NCBI GenBank assembly: GCA_900767005.1 | Contig: CAAFXL010000096.1 | Coordinates: 1-38,219, forward strand | DNA from: an uncultured Ruminobacter sp. | Lineage (GTDB): Bacteria; Pseudomonadota; Gammaproteobacteria; Enterobacterales; Succinivibrionaceae | Direction: 5' to 3' | Length of the DNA: 38,219 nucleotides | Shown here: positions 22,310 through 31,280 of the stretch, in pieces | How the letters are laid out: each line of letters opens with the position of its first letter | How positions within the stretch are numbered: the stretch's first letter is position 1 | Made by a program: the position numbers and the translations under genes | Notes under the pieces: generated by a model | Database searches by the model: none | The model's input: only the letters and a program-made list of their open reading frames with translations | Told to the model about the DNA's origin: nothing

Positions 22310-23470
22310 ATGCCCATTTACAAGAACAAAAATAAACAAGGTTATACAGTTAAAATAAATTACACTGATGATAAAGGTAATCACAAGCAAATTTTACGAT
22401 GTAATAAAGACACGCTTAAAAAAGAAGATGCTCGCGACCTGGAGCGTCGATTGATGGAAGAAATCGAACAAAAGACAATCGCAACAAATCAAAAAATTAC
22501 ATTGAATCAATTATTTCATTGTTATGTGAAAGATTTTGAAACACAACGCAAAGCAAACACCATGCGCCAATTAAAAAGCGTTTATAAAAATCAAATAGGG
22601 CAATATTTAGGTAATTTGAACATCTATAAAATGACTGCTCGCGACATTCAACGATGGCAAACTGAAATCAACCATAAAAAAATAAAAGTCGGGCATAAAA
22701 ACACTATTTTTAAAAATCTTAGAAAGCTATTAAATTATGCTGTCAAAATGTACGACCTACCATCCAACCCATGCGCTAAAGTTGAGCCGTTTAAAGACAC
22801 TAAAAGCCTCGAAGATGACCATATTCAATATTTTACATATGAGCAGTTTAAAACGTTCGATAATGAGCTTTTAAAGCGATTAAACAAAGCGAAGCAATCA
22901 AATCAAATAAGCCAATTTATAAGGCTGTCACAAGGTCGAATATTTTTCAATGTCTTATTTTATGCAGGGCTGAGAAAAGGGGAAGCCAACGCTCTTAACT
23001 GGGGTGATATCATCGAAGAAAACAACACTTTATTTTTAAACATCACAAAATCAATAAATCAAAAAACATGCCCATATGAAATTACTAAGCCAAAGAATAA
23101 AACATCAATACGAAAAGTGCCTATATGCGATGAGCTCAAAAGACTATTGTACGAGCATAAAAGTCTTTGCAAAAACTGCATTGATGGATTCAACGAAAAA
23201 TATTTTATCACAGGGGCATTAAATCCACTGTGCGACACTTTTACAAGCGATTTAAAAAATGATATTATTAAAAGTTGTAAACTGCCAAATATACGAATTC
23301 ACGATTTCCGACATTCATATTGCAGTCTTTTAATTAATGGGGGAGTTCCATTGTACGTAATCGCTCGCCTTTTAGGGCATTCAACAATTGAAATCACGCA
23401 AAAAGTCTATGCTCATATCTACCCTGATTCATTTACACAAGCATTAAACTGCATTAATGCGCTCAAATAG
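22310..23470 (+). CDS. int: Tyrosine-family integrase
   Basis: A 386-residue protein with TGGAGGAGATACC before the ATG. N-terminal arm-binding domain (1-60), core-binding SAM-like domain (about 62-155), then the catalytic domain with GLRKGEANAL (Arg222), a beta-hairpin lysine region (KPKNKTSIR), HDFRHSY (His331, Arg334), LLGHSTIEITQKVYAHI (His357 and nucleophile Tyr367). All catalytic residues are present. It follows the repressor and protease in one operon. Its att site is 12.4 kb away at 9909-9931, instead of next to it. Confidence 0.95.
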   Translation: MPIYKNKNKQGYTVKINYTDDKGNHKQILRCNKDTLKKEDARDLERRLMEEIEQKTIATNQKITLNQLFHCYVKDFETQRKANTMRQLKSVYKNQIGQYLGNLNIYKMTARDIQRWQTEINHKKIKVGHKNTIFKNLRKLLNYAVKMYDLPSNPCAKVEPFKDTKSLEDDHIQYFTYEQFKTFDNELLKRLNKAKQSNQISQFIRLSQGRIFFNVLFYAGLRKGEANALNWGDIIEENNTLFLNITKSINQKTCPYEITKPKNKTSIRKVPICDELKRLLYEHKSLCKNCIDGFNEKYFITGALNPLCDTFTSDLKNDIIKSCKLPNIRIHDFRHSYCSLLINGGVPLYVIARLLGHSTIEITQKVYAHIYPDSFTQALNCINALK

Positions 23471-23480
23471 TTTACTACAA

Positions 23481-23496
23481 GTATATTAAAATATAC
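23481..23496. promoter_or_regulatory. Dyad-symmetric box upstream of the late promoter
   Basis: GTATATTAAAATATAC: seven-base arms GTATATT and AATATAC with an AA centre. It lies directly upstream of the predicted late promoter and might bind an activator; A/T richness makes chance possible. Confidence 0.35.
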
Positions 23497-23521
23497 CTAA
23501 AGTAGTATTGAAGTTTACCTT

Positions 23522-23550
23522 TTCACAAGCTACAATAATATTGTTAGAAT
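23522..23550 (+). promoter_or_regulatory. Predicted late promoter
   Basis: TTCACA, 17 bases, TAGAAT, with TGT before the -10 (extended -10). An overlapping candidate is TTGAAG-17-TACAAT at 23508-23536. It is the only convincing promoter before the late operon, and a strong terminator lies about 65-85 bases downstream of its start. Confidence 0.5.
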
Positions 23551-23618
23551 ATCATTTTTGTTTTACTCCATGTAGTTTCTCACTATGTTTTATGTTTCTT
23601 TGAGTTCTAACCCCCAGA

Positions 23619-23642
23619 AGAGCCCTCATAGGGCTTTTTTGT
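23619..23642 (+). terminator. Strong terminator between the late promoter and the late operon
   Basis: Stem AGCCCT / AGGGCT with a 3-base loop, followed by at least six T. It ends the integrase transcript. Only 28 bases separate it from the first late gene, so late transcripts probably start upstream and read through. Confidence 0.9.
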
Positions 23643-23670
23643 TTGCTAATTTTAATTAAAGGAGGTATTA

Positions 23671-24006
23671 ATGCCAGAGCAAGAATACATTTATGTTTTA
23701 TCTATCAAGCGGAGTATCTATAAATCACTTGAGATAATAGGCGCTTTTACTAATATAGCGAACGCCAAAAAAGAAGTTTTAAAAAACTTTGAAACATATA
23801 ACAAAGATAACCCAACGAAGAAAATAAAATATCGACCTAAAAACTGGGAGCGCTCAAAAAAAGATGGGCGCTTTTATTTTTATTCGTTGACCGATGATTT
23901 ACAGTCGTTTTATCAAATCACAAAATTAAAAATAAATCCTGGGTGCATCGTTGAATATGGCAAAGGAAAGGAAAGAAGAAACAAAGCAGTTAAAAATATT
24001 AATTGA
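23671..24006 (+). CDS. Small protein preceding terminase, unknown
   Basis: A 111-residue basic protein with AAAGGAGGTATTA before the ATG. The N-terminus EYIYVLSIKRSIYKSLEIIG, then FTNIANAKKEVLKNFE, looks like a small alpha/beta fold, and the rest is lysine-rich. It lies where some phages place HNH endonucleases or terminase partners, but it has no HNH motif. Function unknown. Confidence 0.6.
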   Translation: MPEQEYIYVLSIKRSIYKSLEIIGAFTNIANAKKEVLKNFETYNKDNPTKKIKYRPKNWERSKKDGRFYFYSLTDDLQSFYQITKLKINPGCIVEYGKGKERRNKAVKNIN

Positions 24007-24032
24007 TGAACAAATGAGGAGGTGTTAAAGTC

Positions 24033-24554
24033 GTGTCTAATATCAAAAATAAAAAGAAATTTAGAAAAAAGAATCTTCAAATAGGCAATGACAAAATTAC
24101 ACCTGGTGAGCCTTTAACAATGGAGTATTGGACATCAATTGAAGGACTTCAAATCATAGTAGGCTTAATTCTCGATGGCAATGACATTAAAGACATTGTT
24201 AAAGATTACATGCTGATTACTCATCAAACGTTCTTGAATTGGTGCAAAAAATGCCCCGAGTTAAACAAAATACGACTTTTAAAACAAGACTCTTATGATG
24301 CGATGGTAAAAAGCGCATTGCTAAGAAGTTGCGCGGGGTTCTATGAAAATGGCTTATATTATCCACCTAATCCAAAGAGTATAGCTCTATGGTTTGAGCT
24401 AAAACAAAAAAATATTGACTTGCTAGCGATTGAAAATAACAAGCCCCAAATTAATGTTTCAATCAATTTTGATGATGGAAGAAGTGAAGAGATTAAAAGT
24501 CTTGATAAAGACATCCCAAGTGATGAAAACTTGCAAGATGGGAAGGATGAATAA
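24033..24554 (+). CDS. terS: Terminase small subunit
   Basis: A 173-residue protein starting with GTG after GAGGAGGTG (8-base spacing). Basic N-terminus (KNKKKFRKKN), then a helical DNA-binding region with IVGLILDGNDIKDIVKDYML, followed by THQTFLNWCKKCPELNKI (HTH-like). Then comes the family-typical NPKSIALWFELKQKN (about 122-136) and an acidic tail. TerS recognises the packaging site and recruits TerL. The TAATG junction couples it to the large subunit. Confidence 0.8.
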   Translation: MSNIKNKKKFRKKNLQIGNDKITPGEPLTMEYWTSIEGLQIIVGLILDGNDIKDIVKDYMLITHQTFLNWCKKCPELNKIRLLKQDSYDAMVKSALLRSCAGFYENGLYYPPNPKSIALWFELKQKNIDLLAIENNKPQINVSINFDDGRSEEIKSLDKDIPSDENLQDGKDE

Positions 24555-25972
24555 TGAACAATATTATTTTTACTCCTAAAGTCCCATTAATCTATAAGCC
24601 CCTATGGGATGAAAACAAGCCAAGAAGATTAATTGATCAATCCAAAAACAAAATTCTTGAAGGGTTAGGGATTGAACCTTTAAACGTTATTAATGAATAT
24701 GTTTTACAAAGCGGAAGAATCAGCGGAAAGACTACAGAATGCAGAGAGTATATTTTATATCGTTTAATGACCATTGAAGGCGCTAATATGGTGGTTACAA
24801 GAGCTGACCAAATCGATATTAGAAGTACAGTATTTAATGGCTTTGTGGGGTTAATCAACAAAATTACAAATAACCATCCTGACGATTGGTTTGACATTAA
24901 AATGTCGCCTTTTTCCATCACTTTTAAACCAAATGGAAATAAAATTTATTTTCTTGCAATTAATGGCGATATTAACAGATCTAAAGGTTTTGAGATAACT
25001 AAAGGCTATCTTGACGTAGTATGGCACGAAGAATGCAATGAAAATGATAAAGCCGACTTTATCGAAGCTTCAAATATGACTTTTTTAAGATTTTTTAAAA
25101 AGTGTTCAAAAATCTTTTATGCTTTCAATACTGAGCCAATTAGAAACCATTGGAGCAATATCCATTTCAAACAAAAGATAAGAGCTGGAGAAGCAATGAG
25201 AATATATGCGACTTGGAAAGACATTTATAAATTTTTGGATGGGTCAACTATTCAAAAGATACTTGATGACAGGTCAAGAAACATTGACTATTATCGATAT
25301 TGGTATTTAGGGCATTTAGTCAATTTAACTGGTTTAGTTTTCCCACAATTCAATAGGTCAAGACATCTTGTGAAAGTTAATTGTGATATTATCGCGTATC
25401 AAATTGGTTCAATCATTATTTCAATTGATGCCGCGAATAAGAACGATGCAACTGCTGCGATTCTTTTAGGTGTTTTAAACGATGGGCGATTGCTCGCCCT
25501 TGATTGTATGTATTATGAACCACTAGGAAGAGAAGGACAAAGAGATATAGGGCAGAAAAACGATTTAGAGGTTTGTGAAATGATTTGTAAATGGTGGCTA
25601 AATTGTAAAGAGCGCTATAAAGGACTTTCAGAGATTAGAAGAGTATATGGCATTGTGGACAATGCAAACTGGTCTTTAATGTCGTTGTTGCAACAATCTG
25701 CAACTTTAAACTATGCTTATTGGCAACCTGCTACAGACAAGATTATTTTAAGAGACACTAAAAGACTACAAAACATGCTTGGTCGTGATTTAATACTATT
25801 CAACATGGCGAGTTATAACGATATTCATTGTGGAATAGAAGAAATTGAATCATATGTTTACGATGAAGATACCTTAGATATTGCAAAAAATCAAAAAGAC
25901 CACTTTATAGATAGTCTTAAGTATGGCACATATGCTTATAACTATCCTGAGATATATAAACAAAATTGTTAA
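24554..25972 (+). CDS. terL: Terminase large subunit (ATPase/nuclease)
   Basis: A 472-residue packaging motor. Walker A-like SGRISGKTT (about 53-61), Walker B LDVVWHEE (153-160) with catalytic Glu, and the nuclease domain with IDAANKNDAT (Asp292), VDNANW (Asp369) and KDHFIDSLKYG (Asp449/Asp453). This is the Terminase_3 (SPP1-like) arrangement, common in headful packaging. It starts at the final base of terS. It drives DNA into the prohead through the portal downstream. Confidence 0.95.
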   Translation: MNNIIFTPKVPLIYKPLWDENKPRRLIDQSKNKILEGLGIEPLNVINEYVLQSGRISGKTTECREYILYRLMTIEGANMVVTRADQIDIRSTVFNGFVGLINKITNNHPDDWFDIKMSPFSITFKPNGNKIYFLAINGDINRSKGFEITKGYLDVVWHEECNENDKADFIEASNMTFLRFFKKCSKIFYAFNTEPIRNHWSNIHFKQKIRAGEAMRIYATWKDIYKFLDGSTIQKILDDRSRNIDYYRYWYLGHLVNLTGLVFPQFNRSRHLVKVNCDIIAYQIGSIIISIDAANKNDATAAILLGVLNDGRLLALDCMYYEPLGREGQRDIGQKNDLEVCEMICKWWLNCKERYKGLSEIRRVYGIVDNANWSLMSLLQQSATLNYAYWQPATDKIILRDTKRLQNMLGRDLILFNMASYNDIHCGIEEIESYVYDEDTLDIAKNQKDHFIDSLKYGTYAYNYPEIYKQNC

Positions 25973-25981
25973 GGAGGAATT

Positions 25982-27640
25982 ATGTCAGATTATATTTTAA
26001 ATCCTGCAAATTTAACTGTACCAAACACTGATTTTAATAAGTTATTTGGGCAGTATACACAATTTATTTATCAGCAATTAAGACAAAGATATTACAATGA
26101 CACTGGCTTTTTTGCAATGGCTCCGATAGCGTTAAAGAATTTTTATTTTACAACTTTAAAAAGGAATCTTGAATGGTTTAGGGGAGCAGTTCCGGGTATA
26201 CATCCTTATGGGATTTTTCCATGTTTTCAAGGCTCATCAGCTTGTAATTGTGTTGCTAATATGGTTTCCGCTGGAGACTTTAGAATTGAAGCAGAAGACC
26301 CACGACATAAGCAATATATCGAAGATATGATTAATTACAAGAAAGTGAGAAAAAAACTCAAAAGAAGCCTTCCAATGTGGCTTGCTTGCGGTTTTATGCT
26401 TGCTGTAATTGATGTTAATGGTAAAGATGAATGGACTATCAACTATTCAAATGGTAATCGTTACTTTGTCGAAGTTGATGATGAGGGGAAAGTTTTAGCG
26501 TTTAGGCGAATGATAATGTTTAGAAGCTCATCAATCGATAATACTGACAAAGGATATTATTTAGTTGAGGATAGATGGCTTAAATCTATCGAAGGAAGAA
26601 ATAGATGTTTCCATGCTTATCAAGTGTATCAAGGGAAATCAAGCGCTCAAGACATTAATTCTACGCTATCACCATGCTTTAATCCACCTGATAAGATTTT
26701 AAACGAATTAAGGCAAAAATTAGGCGTTTATGAATTAAACACAATCTATGAATTGCCTTTTGAAAATCATATTGGTGCAGTTGTCATTAATGCAACAAAA
26801 ACTTGTCTAGGCATTGAAGACCATCCGGAGTTAAGCGACTCAATATTAGATGGTGCGCAAACATTTTTGCTTGAATACGACCAAACATTTACATCGAAAC
26901 AAAAAGATAGAATAATGGCTGATAAAGGTGTAATTGTACCTGAAGCAATGCTTCCAACTGATTTTACAGTGTCATCACCTGAAACATATAACCAATATTT
27001 AAACTATGTAGATTTAAAGAAAAATGGTCTTTCAAATGTGTTTAGAAGTGTAAAATCAATGGCACCGGACAAGCAAGCGCCTTTCTTTTTCCAATCTGAT
27101 TATAGGCAATCTGACTACAATGCTGATTTAGACCAAATTAAAGGAAGAATAGCGGATGCGATAAAAATTAGCCCTGCCGACTTTGGAAGTCGAACTCAAA
27201 TTGGAGATGGTGGAAGTAATAAAACTGCAACCGAAATCACAGCATTAACAGGAATATCCAAAACCACTGTAGAAGAAATGAGATTATCCATTTCTGATGG
27301 TATGGAAGAATTATTTAGAGTCATTTTAAAACATGCTTTTAACGATGAAAATGCAAAATGTTCAATGGTGTTTAATTCTTCTCAAAGTGCTGACCCAATG
27401 TCTGAAACTGAAGATATCATCAAACAAAAAGATGCTGGATTGTTAAGCCGTAAAGTTGCTATTCAAAGAAAGAATCCAAACTTATCAAATGAAGAAATTG
27501 ACAAATTGATTGAAGAAATCAAGATGGACGAACAAGAGCAACAACAAAATGATATATTTGCTCAAAATGGAGGCGATGAATTTGACTACGGACAGGATGA
27601 AAATATCACGCCAGAAGGCGATAACATTAACGCAGATTAG
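25982..27640 (+). CDS. Portal protein
   Basis: A 552-residue protein with AAGGAGGAATT before the ATG. The order of terL then portal then minor capsid, the length, and the C-terminal portion (QSDYRQSDYNADLDQIKGRI, then GSNKTATEITALTG, typical of the stem/clip helices, and NPNLSNEEIDKLIEEI near the end) support an SPP1-type portal. It forms the dodecameric ring at one vertex. The last 65 bases overlap the minor capsid start. Confidence 0.9.
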   Translation: MSDYILNPANLTVPNTDFNKLFGQYTQFIYQQLRQRYYNDTGFFAMAPIALKNFYFTTLKRNLEWFRGAVPGIHPYGIFPCFQGSSACNCVANMVSAGDFRIEAEDPRHKQYIEDMINYKKVRKKLKRSLPMWLACGFMLAVIDVNGKDEWTINYSNGNRYFVEVDDEGKVLAFRRMIMFRSSSIDNTDKGYYLVEDRWLKSIEGRNRCFHAYQVYQGKSSAQDINSTLSPCFNPPDKILNELRQKLGVYELNTIYELPFENHIGAVVINATKTCLGIEDHPELSDSILDGAQTFLLEYDQTFTSKQKDRIMADKGVIVPEAMLPTDFTVSSPETYNQYLNYVDLKKNGLSNVFRSVKSMAPDKQAPFFFQSDYRQSDYNADLDQIKGRIADAIKISPADFGSRTQIGDGGSNKTATEITALTGISKTTVEEMRLSISDGMEELFRVILKHAFNDENAKCSMVFNSSQSADPMSETEDIIKQKDAGLLSRKVAIQRKNPNLSNEEIDKLIEEIKMDEQEQQQNDIFAQNGGDEFDYGQDENITPEGDNINAD

Positions 27641-28781
27641 AAAACTAGAAGCAAAAATCAAAACAACAATAGTGAAAAATGCTCATAGTGGTGTTTCAAA
27701 AATTAACACTATAAAAGATATTCAAAAATTAATTCTAAGTAATTTAAAAGTTTTTAATATTTTGGAAAATCCAAAGTATTATATTGATTCATCGAATTAT
27801 TGGGCGAATGTTTATGCTAATAGTTATTACAAAAAAATTAACGCGATTAAAACTTCATTATTTGCTACTTTGCTCTTGTTAAAGAATAAATCCAAAGAAG
27901 AATATCAGGAAATTAACAAAAAAAACATCTTACCATTGGATGAAAAACAAAATGTTTTATCACCTAAAGAAGAAAAGAAAAAAATCAATGTTGTCAAAAA
28001 TATTGTTGAAAAACTTAAAAAATTTAAAACAACAACGCCAATAAAAGAGGCTATTAACATTATTGATGATGAACATATTATTGAATATGCAAAAGGTCTT
28101 TTGCCAAATATGCCAAACTACAAAAAAATGGTAAAAGATGAAATGAATTTGCTTGCTACTAGAAATTTTGGCGGTATTCCAACAATTGATAAAAATGGGA
28201 GAGTCTATTATGGGCGCTCCCTTTTTGCTAGCGCTGAAAGAGATATTAGATTTAATTATCACTTTCAAAAAATAAACGAAATGAAAGCGAAAGGAGTAAC
28301 AAATGTTTGGGTAACTTCACATGCCAATTGTTCAAAACGATGCCAACCATTTCAGGGGCGAGCTTATACCCTAGATGGAACTACAAGAACTATTGATGGA
28401 ATCACTTTAGAACCAATAGAAAACGCAACTGAAATTTATGTAACTACAAAAAGTGGTAAAGTATGGCGAAATGGTCTTTTTGGTTTTAATTGTCGACACG
28501 ATTTAAAAGAATTTACTCCACGAAGTAAAGCCCCTGTAAGTTATAGTGCGGAAGAAATTGATAAAATGCGCGGAATTGAATCAAAACAAAGAGCATTTGA
28601 AAGAAGACTTTATCAAATTGATATGCAACGCGCAATTTATGAAAGTGCAGGCGATAAAGAATCTTTATCAGAAGCCAATAGATTAAGACAAAAATATAAA
28701 ATTCTTGAAACAAAATACAAATTGTTTTGCGAAAAAAACCAAGTTAAACCGCAACCATCAAGATATAAAACTTGGTTATAA
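27576..28781 (+). CDS. Minor capsid/head morphogenesis protein (SPP1 gp7/minor capsid 2 type)
   Basis: About 401 residues from MNLTTDRMK; ATG at 27597 is an alternative, and both lie inside the portal gene with weak sites, implying coupled translation. A helical N-terminal half is followed by VWVTSHANCSKRCQPFQGRA and then FGFNCRHDL (about residues 248-315), the family hallmark Cys/His residues of phage minor capsid proteins. It attaches to the portal inside the head and acts in assembly or DNA ejection. The C-terminal helix contains the basic ERRLYQIDMQRAIY. Confidence 0.85.
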   Translation: MNLTTDRMKISRQKAITLTQIRKLEAKIKTTIVKNAHSGVSKINTIKDIQKLILSNLKVFNILENPKYYIDSSNYWANVYANSYYKKINAIKTSLFATLLLLKNKSKEEYQEINKKNILPLDEKQNVLSPKEEKKKINVVKNIVEKLKKFKTTTPIKEAINIIDDEHIIEYAKGLLPNMPNYKKMVKDEMNLLATRNFGGIPTIDKNGRVYYGRSLFASAERDIRFNYHFQKINEMKAKGVTNVWVTSHANCSKRCQPFQGRAYTLDGTTRTIDGITLEPIENATEIYVTTKSGKVWRNGLFGFNCRHDLKEFTPRSKAPVSYSAEEIDKMRGIESKQRAFERRLYQIDMQRAIYESAGDKESLSEANRLRQKYKILETKYKLFCEKNQVKPQPSRYKTWL

Positions 28782-28852
28782 AGGAGGATGTAAAAGCAAT
28801 GCTTTTTAAATACATCAAAAATAAAATTCAAGAAAGGAGGAAAAAGAAGAGC

Positions 28853-29431
28853 ATGGATAAAATCATTCTTGAATTAAAAAAATTGCTTGATAATGGTGCT
28901 TTAAGTCAAGAAGAGTATAACTTGGCTATATCAAAACTACAACCTGAAAATTCATCTAATCCAAATGATGAAAAATCTTCTGAACCAATTGAATCAGGTG
29001 AAAAAGATAATAGCGAAGATATACAAGAAGTGGAAAATCAAGAAAATGAGTCCGGTGCGGATGAAGTTGAAAACATTGAAGAAGAATCTAAATCCGAAGA
29101 TGAAATCAATGATGATGAAGATGAAATCAATGATGATGAAACTTTTGAGACCGAGAACGAACCTCTTGATAATCCATCTGCTATAGACAATGAGCAAATT
29201 AATCAAGAACCAAACCAAACTTCTCAAACAACACCAGAAGGAGATAATGGTAATGTTTTAAATGTTATTTTAGAAAAATTAACAGCTTTAGAACAAAAAG
29301 TAGAATCTATTTCTACTAATACAGGTGTTGACCCAACAAAACCACTAGGAAAATATAATCAAAAATTTGACAACCAAAAAGAAGACTATGGTGATTATGG
29401 TCCTGGTGTAAGAACCATTTATTCAAAATAG
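28853..29431 (+). CDS. Scaffolding protein
   Basis: About 192 residues from MDKIILELKK, preceded by AAAGGAGGAAAAAGAAG; a start at 28799 (MLFKYIKNK) also has AAAGGAGG, so two forms are possible. The N-terminus (LKKLLDNGALSQEEYNLAIS) is SHOCT-like. The middle is a long acidic stretch including EDEINDDEDEINDDE, and a C-terminal coiled coil precedes the tail. Acidic, helical proteins directly before the major capsid gene are typical scaffolds that guide capsid assembly and leave the shell. Confidence 0.75.
   Translation: MDKIILELKKLLDNGALSQEEYNLAISKLQPENSSNPNDEKSSEPIESGEKDNSEDIQEVENQENESGADEVENIEEESKSEDEINDDEDEINDDETFETENEPLDNPSAIDNEQINQEPNQTSQTTPEGDNGNVLNVILEKLTALEQKVESISTNTGVDPTKPLGKYNQKFDNQKEDYGDYGPGVRTIYSK
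29099..29140. repeat. Short in-frame tandem repeat in the scaffold gene
   Basis: Two copies of GATGAAATCAATGATGATGA-type sequence encode the repeated DEINDDE unit of the acidic linker. Confidence 0.7.
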
Positions 29432-29451
29432 AAAAAGGAGGATTTAATTAA

Positions 29452-30801
29452 ATGGCTAATATTACAGATGCAATTTTAGATAAATACCTCAGCGGAAGTG
29501 GAGCAACTAAAAAATCAGCTCAAGGTTATACTTACGTTGATGGTAACGCATTACCAAATGTTATTTCAAACGCAGTTTTAACTGCATATCTTGCTAAAAC
29601 TTGGATTGTTCCAGGTGTTGGATGTACTGAAGAATTTGTCGCAGGTTATGATACTCAAAAAATTAATTCAGTCTATGTTGAAATGCAAGCTGACATTGGT
29701 CCAACCACTCGTACAATTGGCGAAGGTGGTACCAGTGGCAATTCTGGTATTATCAACTTACAACCATCAATCATGGTTTCAACAGAAATGTTTGAAATCC
29801 CTTTAAAACAAGTTGATGATCAACCTTTATTCTTCCCAAGAATGCAACTTGAAACAATGAGATATGATAAGACTAAAAAAGCCTTAGCAAATCATATCGA
29901 CAACATGGTACTTTCAAGAGCAACTTATGAAACAGCTGTAGCAATTCAATATGCTTTATTTAGAGCTTCAAAAGAATATACCGCTAGTGGCAATACTGCT
30001 GGAGCATTACCAAGCGCTCAATTCGTTGAAGTTGATTCAACAAAATTCTATGATGACAATTACATTATTTCAGTCTTAGACAAATTAGATGAATTAATGG
30101 ATAATGGTGATGAATTAATGCAAACAATGTCATTCAGTGGCCCAAGAGCATTAGTTGGAAGATTATCATTCTTAGATAAACTTAAATCACCAAAATCAGG
30201 ATTCGTTCAAACCGCTGCAAGTGCTGCATACGATTTATTGATTTCTGAAAACTTTGACTCAAGTTCAGTAAATGATATTTTTGAAGGCACAACCGAAAGA
30301 AAATATCTTGATATAAGAGGTTACTCATGCTATACAGTACCAGCACAAGCATGGAAATATGTTGAAACTTGGTTAGGATTGTCCGAAGGTAAACTTAAAA
30401 ATGTCTTAGGAATTGTTGTTTCACCTCAACAACTTGCAACAGGTGGAGTTACTGAAGATAACACTATTGTTAAAGATACTACATATCCTGCTATTGGTGT
30501 TGGAGCATATCCATACCGTAAATTCGGTGCAAGAGGATATAGAAATATTATTGTTATCGTTGATAGCGGATTTAAAGCACAAGCTTCAGCAGGAGATTTT
30601 GCAACACTTATGGGAACTAAAGGATCAGGAGCACCTATTGAATCATTAACTGGATTAGTTGCACCACTCAACTTTAAGACAAGAACTATTGTTGAAAATA
30701 ATATTGCAGGTGGTCCTGCTATTCAAATTGCAGCAGTAGGCGACAGCAAGTCTAAAGCTGGAAAAGTAACCGGATTAGAATTACCAGAGAAATCTGAATA
30801 A
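29452..30801 (+). CDS. Major capsid protein
   Basis: A 449-residue protein, preceded by AAAAAGGAGGATTT, right after the scaffold gene. Features of an HK97-fold capsid are the N-terminal arm, the central MRYDKTKKALANHIDNMVLS helix, and later beta-rich segments (SFSGPRALVGRLSFLDKLKS; DTTYPAIGVGAYPYRKFGAR). No protease gene is nearby, so maturation cleavage is uncertain. The gene is followed by a terminator, which would keep capsid expression above that of the genes downstream. Confidence 0.9.
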   Translation: MANITDAILDKYLSGSGATKKSAQGYTYVDGNALPNVISNAVLTAYLAKTWIVPGVGCTEEFVAGYDTQKINSVYVEMQADIGPTTRTIGEGGTSGNSGIINLQPSIMVSTEMFEIPLKQVDDQPLFFPRMQLETMRYDKTKKALANHIDNMVLSRATYETAVAIQYALFRASKEYTASGNTAGALPSAQFVEVDSTKFYDDNYIISVLDKLDELMDNGDELMQTMSFSGPRALVGRLSFLDKLKSPKSGFVQTAASAAYDLLISENFDSSSVNDIFEGTTERKYLDIRGYSCYTVPAQAWKYVETWLGLSEGKLKNVLGIVVSPQQLATGGVTEDNTIVKDTTYPAIGVGAYPYRKFGARGYRNIIVIVDSGFKAQASAGDFATLMGTKGSGAPIESLTGLVAPLNFKTRTIVENNIAGGPAIQIAAVGDSKSKAGKVTGLELPEKSE

Positions 30802-30814
30802 TTAATAATTTTCT

Positions 30815-30849
30815 AAGAGAAGTTGAAGAAATTTGACTTCTCTTTTTTT
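30815..30849 (+). terminator. Terminator after the major capsid gene
   Basis: Stem AAGAGAAGT / ACTTCTCTT with a 12-base loop and a run of seven T. It probably attenuates, rather than stops, the downstream late genes. Confidence 0.85.
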
Positions 30850-30904
30850 ATCACAAAAAGAGTGTTAAGTGGTGCAAATCCACTATTGTGAAAGGAGAAA
30901 TAAT

Positions 30905-31270
30905 ATGAAAACAAAATTAAATCACGGCGGACATCAACAACCAATTGACGAAGGTGGAAAATATCTTTCAAGCAAAGACAAAGAAAAAGAAACCAAAGAT
31001 AATGGCTTAAAACGTACACCGCAAGAAAAAGCGTTAGATTACAACGCTCAAAAACCAACATTTGAAAGCGATAATAAAGCCCCACAGGAAGAAGATTCTT
31101 TATCTATTATTCAAGACCTTATCGCGGATGAATACGAGGCTATAGATGGCTATAAATACGCTATAGAACACATACATAATGAATTAATTCAAAATGAATT
31201 TAAAACAATTCTTGAAGAAGAAGAAAAGCATATTAAAATGCTTGATTCTATAAAAGAAAAACTAAAATAG
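30905..31270 (+). CDS. Head-associated ferritin-like protein
   Basis: A 121-residue protein starting at MKTKLNHGG after TGAAAGGAGAAAT. The N-terminus GGHQQPIDEGGKYL shares a motif with the next gene. Residues of about 66-121 form a helix pair LIADEYEAIDGYKYAIEHI and ILEEEEKHIKMLDSI, like the E-x-x-Y and E-E-x-H-I pattern of rubrerythrin/ferritin-like domains; only half of a four-helix bundle is present, so metal binding would need dimerisation. Its place after the capsid gene suggests a virion component. Confidence 0.65.
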   Translation: MKTKLNHGGHQQPIDEGGKYLSSKDKEKETKDNGLKRTPQEKALDYNAQKPTFESDNKAPQEEDSLSIIQDLIADEYEAIDGYKYAIEHIHNELIQNEFKTILEEEEKHIKMLDSIKEKLK

Positions 31271-31280
31271 GAGGTTCCTT

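Noticed and set aside
23950..24030. A 23-codon frame (MAKERKEETKQ..) overlapping the gene before terS
   Set aside because: No ribosome site and it ends exactly in the terS ribosome site; likely chance.
28965..29227. Lys/Met-rich plus-strand and hydrophobic minus-strand frames in the scaffold gene
   Set aside because: They are shadows of the acidic repetitive stretch; no ribosome sites.
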